A stretch of 46,641 nt of DNA, from NCBI RefSeq assembly GCF_025362505.1, contig NZ_JANYGG010000083.1:1-46641 (forward strand), read 5' to 3'. Below are positions 15,685 to 25,022 of the stretch, piece after piece. Both the position numbers and the translations under genes were made by a program. The notes under the pieces were generated by a model, which saw nothing but the letters and a program-made list of their open reading frames with translations, ran no database searches and had not been told where the DNA came from. Within the stretch, counting starts at the first letter, position 1. Every line of letters begins with the position of its first letter. This stretch comes from Sphingomonas sp. GTDB lineage: Bacteria > Pseudomonadota > Alphaproteobacteria > Sphingomonadales > Sphingomonadaceae.

Positions 15685-16755
15685 ATGAGCCGCCGAACCT
15701 ATCTCGATCATGCCGCGACGACCCCTGTGCTGCCCGAAGCCCGAGCGGCGGTTGCGGCGGCGTTCGAGGCATGGGCCAATCCGAGCTCGCCCCATGCCGA
15801 CGGGCGCGCAGCGCGGGCGGCGCTTGAGCGGGCGCGCGAGACGATCGCGGAGGCGCTGGGGTGGCGGCATGACGTCATCCTGACCTCCGGCGCGAGCGAA
15901 GCGGTGACGATTGCCGCGCAAAGGGCGAAGGTTCCCGGGCGGATCCTGAGTGCGACCGAACATGACATCGTACCTTACGCGATGGGCGAGCAGGCGCGCG
16001 TCATTTCGGTGGATCGCGAGGGCGTGGTGGATCTCGCCGAACTAGACGCGGCGCTTGGCGCCGGTCCCGCACTGGTCGCGATCCAGATGGTCAACAACGA
16101 GACCGGGGTGATCCAGCCGCTCGGAGAAATTGGTGCGCGAGTGCGGGCGGCAGGCTCGCTGTTGCTGGCCGACTGCGCGCAGGGGGCGGGCAAGCTCGAC
16201 CTGCCCGACGCCGATTTCATCGCGGTTTCGGCGCACAAGTTGGGCGGGCCGCCGGGGGTAGGGGCACTGCTGGTGCGCGATCTTGCGACGCTCGAACCGT
16301 CGGGCGGGCAAGAGAAAGGGTATCGCCGCGGAACGCAGGATATGCCCTCGGCGACGGGGTTTGCCGCGGCATTGGCGAGCGGTGCGTTCCGCGACGCGAT
16401 GCCGCGCCTAACCGCGCTTCGCCAGCAGCTCGAGGACGACGTTCGGGCGGCGGGCGGGGTGATCATCGCCCACAACAGCCCGCGCATCGCCACGATCGGC
16501 GCGGTCGCCATTCCCGGCGCAAGTTCGGCGAGCCTCCTCGTCCAGCTCGACCTCGCCGGTTTCGCGGTCAGCGCGGGAAGTGCCTGCTCGTCGGGGTCGA
16601 TGAAGCCGAGCCGGGTGCTCGCCGCGATGGGCGTCGCGCCGGACATCGCCGGGGGCACGATCCGAATCAGCTTCGGGCCGGCCACCAGGGAGGTCGAGAT
16701 CGATGCGTTCCTCGCCGAATTCACGCGCATCGCCCAGCGCCAGCGCGCCGCATGA
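15685..16755 (+). CDS. Cysteine desulfurase family protein (first of a tandem pair)
   Basis: A 356-residue class V PLP enzyme of the NifS/IscS group. The PLP Lys is Lys185 in VSAHKLGGPPG, the substrate motif is QMVNNETGVIQP, and the persulfide Cys301 lies in SAGSACSSGSMKPS. Such enzymes remove sulfur from cysteine for Fe-S clusters, thio-tRNA or molybdopterin. It overlaps the next desulfurase by ATGA and probably shares its transcript. No iscU or suf scaffold lies nearby. This copy is the more divergent of the two, especially in its first 100 residues. Confidence 0.9.
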   Translation: MSRRTYLDHAATTPVLPEARAAVAAAFEAWANPSSPHADGRAARAALERARETIAEALGWRHDVILTSGASEAVTIAAQRAKVPGRILSATEHDIVPYAMGEQARVISVDREGVVDLAELDAALGAGPALVAIQMVNNETGVIQPLGEIGARVRAAGSLLLADCAQGAGKLDLPDADFIAVSAHKLGGPPGVGALLVRDLATLEPSGGQEKGYRRGTQDMPSATGFAAALASGAFRDAMPRLTALRQQLEDDVRAAGGVIIAHNSPRIATIGAVAIPGASSASLLVQLDLAGFAVSAGSACSSGSMKPSRVLAAMGVAPDIAGGTIRISFGPATREVEIDAFLAEFTRIAQRQRAA

Positions 16756-17864
16756 TCTATCTCGATTACCAGGCGACCACCCCGGTCGCGCCCGAAGCCG
16801 CGCAAGCAATGGCGCCGTGGATCGAGGAGCGCTTCGCCAACCCGCACAGCCCGTCGCGGGCCGGGCGCGAGGCGGCGGCGGCGATCGAGGTTGCGCGGGG
16901 CCAGGTCGACCGCACTATTGGTGCCACGGGCGGGAAGCTCGCCTTCACCTCGGGCGCGACCGAGGCAATAAACTGGGCGCTGAAGGGGATTTTCGAGCGC
17001 TCAAAGCGGCGCAAGCTGGTTACGATCGCGACCGAACATGCCGCCGTGCTCGACACCGCCGATTGGCTCAAGGAGCAGGGGGTCGAGGTCATCCGCCTTC
17101 CGGTCGAAGCCAACGGACTGGTCGATCTCGCGCTGGCCGAGGCCGCGATCGACGGCGAGACCGCGCTCGTCGCGGCGATGCTCGTCAACAACGAGATTGG
17201 CGTGATTCAGCCGATTGCCGACCTCGCCCGCCTCGCGCACGCAGCTGGCGCGATGTTGTTGTGCGATGCGGTGCAAGCGCTGGGGCGGGTGCCGATCCCC
17301 GACGGGCCCGACCTCATCGCCGTCTCGGCACACAAGGTCCACGGTCCCAAGGGCATTGGTGCGCTGTGGATGCGAAACGGGTGCGAGCCGGCGCCGCTGC
17401 TTCACGGTGGCGGGCAGGAACAGGGACTGCGCTCGGGGACCTCGTCGCCCGCGCTGTGCGTCGGTTTCGGCGCGGCGGCGGCGCTGTCGCTCGCGCGGGC
17501 GGACGATGACGCGGTGCACGTCGAACAGCTGTGGAATGCGGCGCGGGAAACGCTCGGCTCCGACTGGACGATCAATGGCAGCACGGCGGTGCGCTACCAC
17601 GGCAACCTCAACCTCTCGCGGTCGGGGCTCGATGGGGCGCGTTTGCTGTCCGACTGCCGCGACATCGCCTTTTCGCTCGGTTCGGCCTGCGCCAGCGGTT
17701 CGGGGCGGCCGAGCCATGTACTGCGCGCACTCGGACTGAACGATCGCGCGGCACGCTCCTCGATCCGTCTCGGCTTTGGGCGCTACACGACGCTCGAGGA
17801 CATGATTGCCGCCTGCACCCGGCTCGACGAAGCCGCCCGTTCTCAATCGGTCCTGCCGGCATGA
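16752..17864 (+). CDS. Cysteine desulfurase (second of the pair)
   Basis: A 370-residue NifS/IscS-type enzyme: LDYQATTP at the N-terminus, Lys195 in VSAHKVHGPKGIGALW, MLVNNEIGVIQP, and catalytic Cys313 in SLGSACASGSGRPSHVL. It is closer to canonical IscS than the upstream copy. Identity between the two is limited to motif blocks, so this is an old duplication or a heterologous pair, and a heterodimer is possible. The start overlaps the upstream stop and its stop overlaps the ferredoxin start (ATGA both times). Confidence 0.93.
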   Translation: MIYLDYQATTPVAPEAAQAMAPWIEERFANPHSPSRAGREAAAAIEVARGQVDRTIGATGGKLAFTSGATEAINWALKGIFERSKRRKLVTIATEHAAVLDTADWLKEQGVEVIRLPVEANGLVDLALAEAAIDGETALVAAMLVNNEIGVIQPIADLARLAHAAGAMLLCDAVQALGRVPIPDGPDLIAVSAHKVHGPKGIGALWMRNGCEPAPLLHGGGQEQGLRSGTSSPALCVGFGAAAALSLARADDDAVHVEQLWNAARETLGSDWTINGSTAVRYHGNLNLSRSGLDGARLLSDCRDIAFSLGSACASGSGRPSHVLRALGLNDRAARSSIRLGFGRYTTLEDMIAACTRLDEAARSQSVLPA

Positions 17865-18190
17865 CCCGCGTCCGTTTCCTTCGCGTCGACGGCAGCGTCG
17901 AGCGCGACATCGAGGCGCCTGCCGGGGCCAACCTGCTCGACCTTGCCCAGGCCGAGGGCCAGCCGCTCGAGGGCGCGTGCGAAGGGCAGATGGCCTGCTC
18001 GACCTGCCACGTCATCATCGCGGCGGAGGATTTCGAGCGACTGCCGCGCGCCAGCGAGGAAGAGGACGACCTGCTCGACCTCGCCGTCGGGGTGACCCGC
18101 ACCTCGCGCCTCGCGTGCCAGGTCGCGCTGCCCGAAGGCCAGCTGACAGTGCGCATGCCCAGTGCAACCAAAGACTGGCGCCGCCGGTAG
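17861..18190 (+). CDS. 2Fe-2S ferredoxin, adrenodoxin type
   Basis: A 109-residue ferredoxin. Ligands Cys40, Cys46, Cys49 and Cys86 follow the C-X5-C-X2-C-X36-C spacing of vertebrate-type/Isc ferredoxins (GACEGQMACSTCH; RLACQV). It probably delivers electrons for Fe-S assembly on the adjacent desulfurases. The C-terminus is the basic tail KDWRRR. The last codons are the first unit of a 24-bp tandem repeat that continues past the stop (separate entry). Confidence 0.95.
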   Translation: MTRVRFLRVDGSVERDIEAPAGANLLDLAQAEGQPLEGACEGQMACSTCHVIIAAEDFERLPRASEEEDDLLDLAVGVTRTSRLACQVALPEGQLTVRMPSATKDWRRR

Positions 18191-18263
18191 GCCAAAGACC
18201 GGCGCCGTCGGCAGGCCAAAGACCGGCGCCGTCGGCAGGCCAAAGACCGGCGCCGTCGGCAGG
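18168..18263 (+). repeat. 24-bp tandem repeat, four copies, seeded in the ferredoxin 3' end
   Basis: Four contiguous 24-bp units start CCAAAGAC at 18168, 18192, 18216 and 18240. The first contains the end of the ferredoxin and its TAG stop. The other three are identical to each other and carry CAG in place of TAG plus two more substitutions. Because 24 is a multiple of three, reading through the stop would add AKDRRRRQ three times. This is a minisatellite born by duplication of coding sequence. Confidence 0.95.
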
Positions 18264-18326
18264 AACGCAAGTGCGCGTTCGATGGTTATATTGTTGGGTC
18301 GCGTAATGGCCCTGAGGGAGAGACAC

Positions 18327-18611
18327 ATGAAACTATTGATCGGTATCGCCGCCAGCCTGCTCGCTACCGGCGCGCTCGCCCAGTCGACCACGACGACGAT
18401 GCAGTCGACGACGACCAAGCCGCCGATGGAGATGAACCGCACAACCGGCAGCGTCATGCACAACAGTACGATGACGAGCTCGACCATGCGCAAGACCGGC
18501 AGCGTGACCCACACGACCATGCGCGGCAACCACAAGATGCACCGCAAATGCTACACCCAGATGCGCCACGGCAAGAAGGTCCATGTCTGCCGCACCCGCC
18601 ACAACAGGTAG
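18327..18611 (+). CDS. Small secreted Thr/Met/His-rich protein
   Basis: A 94-residue exported protein. The signal peptide is MKLLIGIAASLLATGALA with AxA cleavage before Gln19. The mature part is low-complexity: Thr runs, a twice-occurring TGSVxHxxTM motif, and a basic C-terminus with many Met, His and Arg and two Cys (KCYTQMRHGKKVHVC). A strong ribosome-binding site (GAGGGAG) precedes the ATG; an in-frame ATG at 18306 is less likely. The family is not recognised. Metal binding by Met/His is a guess. Confidence 0.7.
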   Translation: MKLLIGIAASLLATGALAQSTTTTMQSTTTKPPMEMNRTTGSVMHNSTMTSSTMRKTGSVTHTTMRGNHKMHRKCYTQMRHGKKVHVCRTRHNR

Positions 18612-18669
18612 GCCGAAGCGGCGCGCCTGGTGATGGTTGATCGAGCGCGCCAATTCCCCCATATGCCGC

Positions 18670-18762
18670 CCGGGAGTCGGGCGGGCGGTGCTGTCCCCAA
18701 CCTGGTCAGATCCGGAAGGAAGCAGCCACAAGGATTTCGCTCCGGGTCGTTCCGGCTCCCAC
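18670..18762 (+). ncRNA. ffs: Signal recognition particle RNA, small 4.5S type
   Basis: The highly conserved apical region is present: GGTGCTGT, then GGTCAGATCCGGAAGGAAGC and AGCC. The flanking arms CGGGAGTCGG (18671) and CCGGCTCCC (18762) pair to close a single long hairpin of about 93 nt. It binds Ffh and targets ribosomes to the membrane. Exact ends are approximate. It lies directly upstream of dnaX, so the long open frame that crosses it cannot be the dnaX N-terminus. Confidence 0.92.
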
Positions 18763-18801
18763 CCTTCGCGCGACCAAGAGCAGCTGCGCGCGGGGATGAC
18801 G

Positions 18802-20478
18802 ATGGGCGACCACTCGCCTAGACCATCGCAAATGACCGACGACGAATCACCCGGCCTCGGCCTCGACCTGCCGGAAGCGCCCCCGCCAGTGCCCGGCGCC
18901 TACCGCGTCCTCGCCCGTAAATACCGCCCGCAGTCGTTCGGCGAGCTGATCGGCCAGGATGCGATGGTCACCACGCTCGGCAACGCCATCGCGAGCGGCC
19001 GGATCGCGCATGCCTTCCTGCTCACCGGCGTGCGCGGGGTCGGCAAGACCTCGACCGCACGCCTCGTCGCCAAGGCGCTCAATTGCATCGGGCCCGACGG
19101 CACCGGCGGTCCGACGATCGAACCGTGCGGCGTCTGCGACCCGTGCCGTGCGATAACCGAGGGACGCTTTATCGATGTCCTCGAGATTGACGCCGCTTCG
19201 CACAATGGCGTCGACGACGTTCGTGAAATGATTGAATCAGTCCGCTATTCCGCCGTGTCCGCCCGGTTCAAAATCTACATCATCGACGAAGTCCACATGA
19301 TGACAAAACCGGCGTTCAACGCGCTTTTGAAGACTCTCGAGGAACCGCCCGCGCATGTGAAATTCCTGATGGCGACGACCGAGGTGGCGAAGGTTCCGGT
19401 GACGATCCTGTCGCGCTGCCAGCGGTTCGATTTAAAGCGCATCTCGGCCGAGTCATTGACCGATCTTTTCGCGAAGGTTTCGGCCGCCGAAGGGGTCGAG
19501 GTTGAGCCCGAGGCCCTCGCGGTCATCGCCCGCGCCGCCGAGGGATCGGCGCGCGATGGGTTGTCGATCCTCGACCAGGCGATCGCGCATGGGGAGGGGA
19601 AGGTCACCGCAGCCGAGGTCCGCGACATGCTCGGGCTGGCCGATCGCGGGCGAGTGCGACGGCTGTTCGCGGTGTTGCTCGAGGGCGATGCCGCGGCAAC
19701 GCTGGCGCAACTCGACGAGGCGCATGCGCTCGGGCTCGACCCGGCGGCGCTGATGCGTGGGCTGATGGAGACGGTCCATGCCGTGACTCGCGCCAAGGCC
19801 GGCGCGCCGGAGGATCTGCTCCAGTCCGCCGAGGAGCGCGAGGCCGCCGCACAATCCGCCGGCAAGCTCGGCTGGGCGGTGCTTCATCGGTTGTGGCAAT
19901 TGCTGCTCAAGGGGCTGCAGGATGTCACCGTCGCACCGGATCCGCAGGAAGCGGCGACGATGGCCCTGCTGCGCCTGGTCCATGCCGCCGACCTGCCCGA
20001 TCCCGCGGCGCTAATGGCGCGGCTGGCGACCGGGGACGGGATGAGTGCCACCGCTCCGGCCGCGCGCACTTCGGCGCCCCGGCAGGCGCCGGCCTCACGA
20101 TTGCCCGAAAACTTCCCGGCGCTGGTCGAGCAGCTCGAAGATGCCGGACGGATGCGGCTTGGCATCCAGCTGCGCGATCATGTCGGGCTCGTCAGCTATG
20201 CGCCCGGCGAACTGGTGCTGCGCCCGCTGCGTCCGCTCGGGCCTGACTTCGCCCGCGAACTTTCCGCCGAGGCGAAGGAAACCACCGGAACTGATTGGGA
20301 AATCAGGTTTACCGATGCCGGCGGCGAACCTTCGTTGCACGAGCAAACGCGCATGGCCGAGGAGCGCGAGCGTGCCGCGGTGCTCGAAGAGCCGGCGATG
20401 AAGGCGCTGCTCGCCGCCTTTCCCGACGCGACACTAGAAACCCTGACCACGAAAGGCCCCGCCCATGCCCGACTTTGA
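18802..20478 (+). CDS. dnaX: DNA polymerase III subunits gamma/tau
   Basis: About 558 residues, the clamp-loader ATPase. Walker A is GVRGVGKTSTARL, the zinc module is CIGPDG with CGVCDPC, Walker B and sensor are IIDEVHMM, and the SRC motif is LSRCQRFDLK. A Pro/Ala-rich linker and a C-terminal tau-like domain follow (about 420-558). The start is uncertain: ATG at 18796, 18802 or 18832; 18802 has GGGG upstream. I see no A-rich slippery heptamer, so a programmed gamma frameshift is not supported. It overlaps ybaB by 14 bases. Confidence 0.93.
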   Translation: MGDHSPRPSQMTDDESPGLGLDLPEAPPPVPGAYRVLARKYRPQSFGELIGQDAMVTTLGNAIASGRIAHAFLLTGVRGVGKTSTARLVAKALNCIGPDGTGGPTIEPCGVCDPCRAITEGRFIDVLEIDAASHNGVDDVREMIESVRYSAVSARFKIYIIDEVHMMTKPAFNALLKTLEEPPAHVKFLMATTEVAKVPVTILSRCQRFDLKRISAESLTDLFAKVSAAEGVEVEPEALAVIARAAEGSARDGLSILDQAIAHGEGKVTAAEVRDMLGLADRGRVRRLFAVLLEGDAAATLAQLDEAHALGLDPAALMRGLMETVHAVTRAKAGAPEDLLQSAEEREAAAQSAGKLGWAVLHRLWQLLLKGLQDVTVAPDPQEAATMALLRLVHAADLPDPAALMARLATGDGMSATAPAARTSAPRQAPASRLPENFPALVEQLEDAGRMRLGIQLRDHVGLVSYAPGELVLRPLRPLGPDFARELSAEAKETTGTDWEIRFTDAGGEPSLHEQTRMAEERERAAVLEEPAMKALLAAFPDATLETLTTKGPAHARL

Positions 20479-20788
20479 TGACATCATGAAAATGGCGCAG
20501 GAGGCTCAGGTCGAACTCCAGCGTGCGCAGGACAAGCTCGACACAATCGAGGTCGAGGGCGTTTCGGGCGGTGGTTTGGTGCGGATCCGCGCGACCGCCA
20601 AGGGGCGCATTCTCGGCGTTACGCTCGACGACACACTGATGCAGCCGTCCGAGAAATCGATGTGCGAGGATCTGATAGCCGCCGCCATTAACGACGCCCG
20701 GACCAAGGCCGACGCCGCCGCAGGCCTCGAGATGCAGAAGGTGACGTCGGGGATGGCGCTGCCGCCGGGGTTCAAGATGCCGTTCTAA
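20465..20788 (+). CDS. YbaB/EbfC nucleoid-associated protein
   Basis: A 107-residue DNA-binding protein that forms a tweezer-like dimer. The N-terminal coiled segment is DDIMKMAQEAQVELQRAQDK, followed by VEGVSGGGLVRIRATAKG, and the C-terminal helix ends with the family's GMALPPGFKMPF. It lies in the usual dnaX-ybaB pair, starting inside dnaX, so the two are translationally linked. recR, often third in this cluster, is not here. Confidence 0.95.
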   Translation: MPDFDDIMKMAQEAQVELQRAQDKLDTIEVEGVSGGGLVRIRATAKGRILGVTLDDTLMQPSEKSMCEDLIAAAINDARTKADAAAGLEMQKVTSGMALPPGFKMPF

Positions 20789-20887
20789 GGCGTTCCGGTG
20801 CCGGCGAGTCGGCCCGGCTTGCGTTAACGGGGCGGTTGCGGGCAAGGTGCGCGCGCTCGGTTGAACGCGTGGCTTGGGGAACGCTCG

Positions 20888-22516
20888 GTGACATCATTGG
20901 GAGCAATGCAGGACTGGTCGCTGCGGGTTATGCGACTGGTCGACCACGCCGCGCGCGAACACGGGTCACGCGAAATTGTCAGCGCTTGGTCGGGCGGCGA
21001 GATTACCCGCACTGACTGGCGCTCCGTTGCGCACGACGCGCGGCGCATGGCGCAGGCGCTCGAGGCCGCCGGGCTGAAGCCGGGAGACCGCATCGCCACG
21101 CTCGCGATGAACCACGCCTCCCACCTCATCGCCTGGTATGGCGCGATCGGGATGGGCGGCGTGCTCCACACCATCAATCCGCGGCTCCACGACGACCAGC
21201 TCATCTATATCGCCAACCATGCCGGGGATCGGGTGCTGCTTTACGACCGGGCGTTCACCGAGACGATCGAACGGGTCAGGCCGCAGCTCGGCACGATCGA
21301 GCGGTTCGTCTGCTTCGATGGGCCCGGCGCCGAGGGTGATGTCTCATTCGATCCCTGGCTCGCCGACCATGACGGCGATTATGCGTGGGTCGAGGGCGAC
21401 GAACTCGACCCGTGCGGGCTGTGCTACACCAGCGGAACGACCGGCAACCCCAAGGGCGTGCTCTACTCCCATCGCTCGACCATGCTCCACGCGCTGGCTG
21501 AGGTCGCGCCCGACTGCTTCAACCTGTCGGCGCGGGCGTGCGTCATGCCGATCGTTCCGATGTTCCACGCCAACGCGTGGGGCGTGCCGTGGGCGGCGCC
21601 TCTGACCGGCTGCAAGCTGGTGCTGTCGGCCGACTATCGCCCGGCGCAGCTGTGCGACCTGTTCCGCGATGAAGCGGTCAGCCACTCGGCCGGGGTGCCG
21701 ACGGTGTGGCTGGGGATGATCGAGCATATCGAGCGCACCGGCGCTGAGTTAGGTGCGCTGAAGTTCGTCACCATCGGCGGATCGGCGGCGCCGCGCGCGA
21801 TGATCGACTGGTTCGCCCGGCGCGGAGTCGAGGTCGGCCATGCGTGGGGGATGACCGAGACATCGCCGATCGGCTCGCTCGGCGGGCGGCCCGCGGGGTG
21901 GGAAAAGCTGAACCCTGCCGAGCAATTGGAGTATGTCTCGCACCAGGGTCGCGTTCCCTTCGGCATCGAGATGCGGATCGTCGACGAGGAAGACACAGTC
22001 CTTCCGCGCGATGGCGGCCGGTCTGGCCGGCTGCAGGTGCGCGGGCCGTGGGTCATCCGCCGCTATTTTCGCGAGACCCACGACGCGGTCGGGCCCGACA
22101 ACTGGTTCGACACCGGCGATATTGCCGCGCTTCATCCGGACGGCACGATGCAGATCACCGACCGCGCCAAGGACGTGATCAAGTCCGGCGGCGAGTGGAT
22201 CAGCTCGATCGAGCTCGAAAATGCCGCGCTGGGTTGCGCAGGCGTCGCCGAGGCGGCGGCGATCGGGCTGCCGCACCCCAAGTGGGACGAGCGCCCGCTG
22301 CTGCTGGTGGTGCGCCGCGAGGGGAGTGACGTCACCGCCGACGCCCTCCGTGCCTACCTCTCTACGCAGGTCGCCAAATGGTGGCTCCCCGACGCCATCG
22401 AGTTCGTCGACGAATTGCCCCACAGCGCAACCGGGAAATTGCTCAAGCGCACCCTGCGCGAGCAGTTCGCCGGGTACATATTTCCCGATGCGACCGCGAT
22501 GGTCGGGCGGGTTTGA
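20888..22516 (+). CDS. Fatty-acid (acyl)-CoA ligase, AMP-forming
   Basis: A 542-residue ANL-superfamily adenylating enzyme. The phosphate loop is [16 protein letters not shown], the adenine region is [27 protein letters not shown] holds the ribose-binding Asp, and the catalytic Lys motif is [12 protein letters not shown]. The chain resembles medium/long-chain acyl-CoA synthetases of alphaproteobacteria, beginning near MQDWSL. The start GTG at 20888 has GGGGAA seven bases upstream; TTG at 20861 and ATG at 20906 are alternatives. It stands alone between ybaB and ettA. Chain-length preference cannot be read from sequence. Confidence 0.9.
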   Translation: MTSLGAMQDWSLRVMRLVDHAAREHGSREIVSAWSGGEITRTDWRSVAHDARRMAQALEAAGLKPGDRIATLAMNHASHLIAWYGAIGMGGVLHTINPRLHDDQLIYIANHAGDRVLLYDRAFTETIERVRPQLGTIERFVCFDGPGAEGDVSFDPWLADHDGDYAWVEGDELDPCGLCYTSGTTGNPKGVLYSHRSTMLHALAEVAPDCFNLSARACVMPIVPMFHANAWGVPWAAPLTGCKLVLSADYRPAQLCDLFRDEAVSHSAGVPTVWLGMIEHIERTGAELGALKFVTIGGSAAPRAMIDWFARRGVEVGHAWGMTETSPIGSLGGRPAGWEKLNPAEQLEYVSHQGRVPFGIEMRIVDEEDTVLPRDGGRSGRLQVRGPWVIRRYFRETHDAVGPDNWFDTGDIAALHPDGTMQITDRAKDVIKSGGEWISSIELENAALGCAGVAEAAAIGLPHPKWDERPLLLVVRREGSDVTADALRAYLSTQVAKWWLPDAIEFVDELPHSATGKLLKRTLREQFAGYIFPDATAMVGRV

Positions 22517-22611
22517 CCACAGCGCACTGGATTCACGTCCACTCCTCGGCTAGTCGGCGCTGCAAATCCCTATCGTTGCCAAATCGCTTTCGTTGAAGGA
22601 CTCGCGCCGCC

Positions 22612-24291
22612 ATGGCTGCCCAATTTTCTTATGTGATGAAGAGTTTGTCGAAGACCTTCCCCGGCGCTCCCAAGCCGGTGCTGAGCAACATCAGCCTGCA
22701 ATTCTACCCCGACGCCAAGATCGGCATCGTCGGCCCGAACGGTTCGGGCAAGTCGACCCTGATGAAGATCATGGCCGGCCGCGACACCGAGTTCGTCGGG
22801 GAGGCCTGGGCCGGTGAGCATATCACCGTCGGCTATCTTGAGCAGGAGCCCCAGCTCGACCCGACCAAGACTGTCATGGAGAATGTCCGTGAAGGCGTGA
22901 AGGACGTCGCCACGATGATGGATCGATTCAACGAAATCAGCATGTTGATGGGCGATCCTCCCGCCGATGCTGACTTCGACGCGCTGCTGGCCGAGATGGG
23001 CGAGCTGCAGGAAAAGATCGACGCGGTCGATGGCTGGACGCTCGACAACCAGCTCGAGATCGCGATGGACGCGCTGCGCTGCCCGCCGGGCGATGCCGAC
23101 GTCACAAACCTGTCGGGCGGCGAGAAGCGCCGTGTCGCGCTGACCAAGCTGCTGCTCCAGAAGCCGGGCATCCTGCTGCTCGATGAACCGACCAACCACC
23201 TCGACGCAGAGAGCGTCCAGTGGCTCGAAAAACATCTCGTCGATTATCCCGGCAACGTCATCCTCGTCACCCACGACCGCTATTTCCTCGACAATGTCGT
23301 CAACTGGATCCTCGAACTCGATCGCGGGAAATACTTTATCTACGAAGGCAATTACTCGACCTATCTCGACAAGAAGGCCAAACGGCTCGATCAGGAAGGC
23401 CGCGAGGACGAAGGGCGCCAGAAGGCGATCACTCAGGAACTCGAGTGGATCCGGCAGAGCCCCAAGGCGCGCCAGACCAAGTCCAAAGCGCGGATCAAGG
23501 CGTTCGACGCGCTCGTCGAAGCATCAGAGAAGCGCACCATCGGCAAGGCGCAGATCGTCATCCAGACCCCGACCCGGCTCGGCGGCAACGTCATCGAGGC
23601 GGTTAACCTAACCAAGGCCTATGGCGACAAATTGCTGTTCGACGACCTGTCGTTCAACCTGCCGCCGGGCGGGATCGTCGGTGTCATTGGGCCCAACGGC
23701 GCGGGCAAGTCGACCCTGTTCAAGCTTATCACCGGTCAGGAAACCGCCGACGACGGCGCGGTCAAGATCGGCGAGACGGTGCGCCTCGGCTTCGTCGACC
23801 AGAGCCGCGACGACCTCGACCCGAACAAGAATGTCTGGGAAGAAATCTCGGGTGGGGCCGAGCTCATGACGATCGGCAAGCAGGAGCTTCAGACCCGCGC
23901 CTATGTCGGCGCGTTCAACTTCAAGGGTGTCGATCAGCAGAAGAAGGTCGGCCAGCTGTCAGGCGGCGAGCGCAACCGCGTTCACCTCGCCAAGATGCTC
24001 AAGGAGGGTGGCAACGTCCTGCTGCTCGACGAGCCGACCAACGACCTCGACGTCGAAACGCTGCGCGCGCTCGAGGAAGCGCTCGAGAATTTCGCCGGTT
24101 GCGCGGTGGTCATCAGCCATGACCGTTTCTTCCTTGATCGCCTCGCGACGCACATTCTCGCGTTCGAGGGCGACAGCCACGTCGAATGGTTCGAGGGCAA
24201 TTTCGAAGCGTACGAAGAAGACAAACGCCGCCGCATGGGGCCCGAAGCCGACCGCCCGCACCGCATGAGCTACAAGAAGCTCACGCGGTAG
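22612..24291 (+). CDS. ettA: Energy-dependent translational throttle protein EttA (ABC-F)
   Basis: A 559-residue soluble ABC-F ATPase that binds the ribosomal E site and gates the first peptide bond by ATP level. It has two ABC domains: Walker A GPNGSGKST (about 42-50) with signature LSGGEKRR, and Walker A GPNGAGKST (about 360-370) with LSGGERNR. Both Walker B motifs are LLLDEPTN. The EttA-specific arm and the interdomain linker (SPKARQTKSKARIKAFD) are present. Length is typical. It is apparently monocistronic. Confidence 0.97.
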   Translation: MAAQFSYVMKSLSKTFPGAPKPVLSNISLQFYPDAKIGIVGPNGSGKSTLMKIMAGRDTEFVGEAWAGEHITVGYLEQEPQLDPTKTVMENVREGVKDVATMMDRFNEISMLMGDPPADADFDALLAEMGELQEKIDAVDGWTLDNQLEIAMDALRCPPGDADVTNLSGGEKRRVALTKLLLQKPGILLLDEPTNHLDAESVQWLEKHLVDYPGNVILVTHDRYFLDNVVNWILELDRGKYFIYEGNYSTYLDKKAKRLDQEGREDEGRQKAITQELEWIRQSPKARQTKSKARIKAFDALVEASEKRTIGKAQIVIQTPTRLGGNVIEAVNLTKAYGDKLLFDDLSFNLPPGGIVGVIGPNGAGKSTLFKLITGQETADDGAVKIGETVRLGFVDQSRDDLDPNKNVWEEISGGAELMTIGKQELQTRAYVGAFNFKGVDQQKKVGQLSGGERNRVHLAKMLKEGGNVLLLDEPTNDLDVETLRALEEALENFAGCAVVISHDRFFLDRLATHILAFEGDSHVEWFEGNFEAYEEDKRRRMGPEADRPHRMSYKKLTR

Positions 24292-24312
24292 GCCGCTTCC
24301 TGGCAGTGGCGC

Positions 24313-24756
24313 TTACATCCTGGGCGAAGAGTAGCCGTCGCTGTCGCTTCGCCGCTTGCGCAGGACCTCATCGATGCTCCACTCGCCCGGACCGGTCGCC
24401 GCGAACAGCAGGAAGACGAAGCAGAACAAGACCGCCGATTCGCCCCCGTTCAGCACTGGGAAGACCGATTTCGGCGCGTGGACTATCCAGTAGCCGATCG
24501 CCATTTCGCCGGTGAGCAGGAAGGCGACCGGGCGGGTGAACAGGCCGACGACCAACAGCAGGCTCCCGATCAGTTCCAGCCACCCGGCGACCCAGAACAG
24601 CGACCACATCGACGGGTCGCTTGCGGCGGTTGCGGGAAAGGACAGGATTTTGCTCGTGCCATGCTGAAGAAACAACAGCGCCGTCACGATGCGCAGCAGG
24701 CTCAGCGCATACGTTGTCCAACGGCCATCGAGCCCCGTCGAATCCTGGTCGATCAT
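24313..24756 (-). CDS. DoxX-family membrane protein
   Basis: A 147-residue protein with four hydrophobic helices (about 15-35, 55-78, 83-103 and 110-128), the DoxX/TQO-small-subunit fold. RIVTALLFLQHGTSKILSFP is the conserved first helix, followed by LELIGSLLLVVGLFTRP and GEMAIGYW. Members are linked to redox or membrane homeostasis, but no specific reaction is assigned. A strong ribosome-binding site GGGAGG precedes two adjacent ATG codons; the second, at 24756, is better spaced. The 266 bases up to the next gene show no feature I can name. Confidence 0.85.
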   Translation of the reverse strand: MIDQDSTGLDGRWTTYALSLLRIVTALLFLQHGTSKILSFPATAASDPSMWSLFWVAGWLELIGSLLLVVGLFTRPVAFLLTGEMAIGYWIVHAPKSVFPVLNGGESAVLFCFVFLLFAATGPGEWSIDEVLRKRRSDSDGYSSPRM

Positions 24757-25022
24757 CATCCACCTCCCGTTGGTGCAGGGAGACGCGGAAGCAGCGACGC
24801 TCCTCGTCACGCTACACAATCCGCCGACAATTCCCCTGCCCGCTGTTCCCGCAGGCATCGACAATTATCTGCCAAGACAGCGATGCTAGCCTATCCCGCC
24901 GTGTCCGGCCAGTAGGGTCTGTCAACGGCGGAGAGATTCCAGGCCAGCGCGGCGGAGTAAAAGCAGGCCACTGACGATGAAGGGGTGCCGAACACAACAA
25001 ACAGGCGGGATGCGCGTTCCTG

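Noticed and set aside
15685-17864. Recent duplication or frameshift splitting one desulfurase into two
   Set aside because: Each frame has its own complete set of N-terminal, PLP-Lys and catalytic-Cys motifs and full length.
18168-18263. CRISPR array
   Set aside because: The 24-bp units are directly contiguous with no spacers and derive from the ferredoxin 3' end.
18637-18795. N-terminal extension of dnaX upstream of 18796
   Set aside because: It crosses the SRP RNA; the family sequence begins after 18832.
18802-20478. Programmed frameshift in dnaX producing gamma
   Set aside because: No A-rich slippery heptamer or following stem was found; the frame looks uninterrupted.
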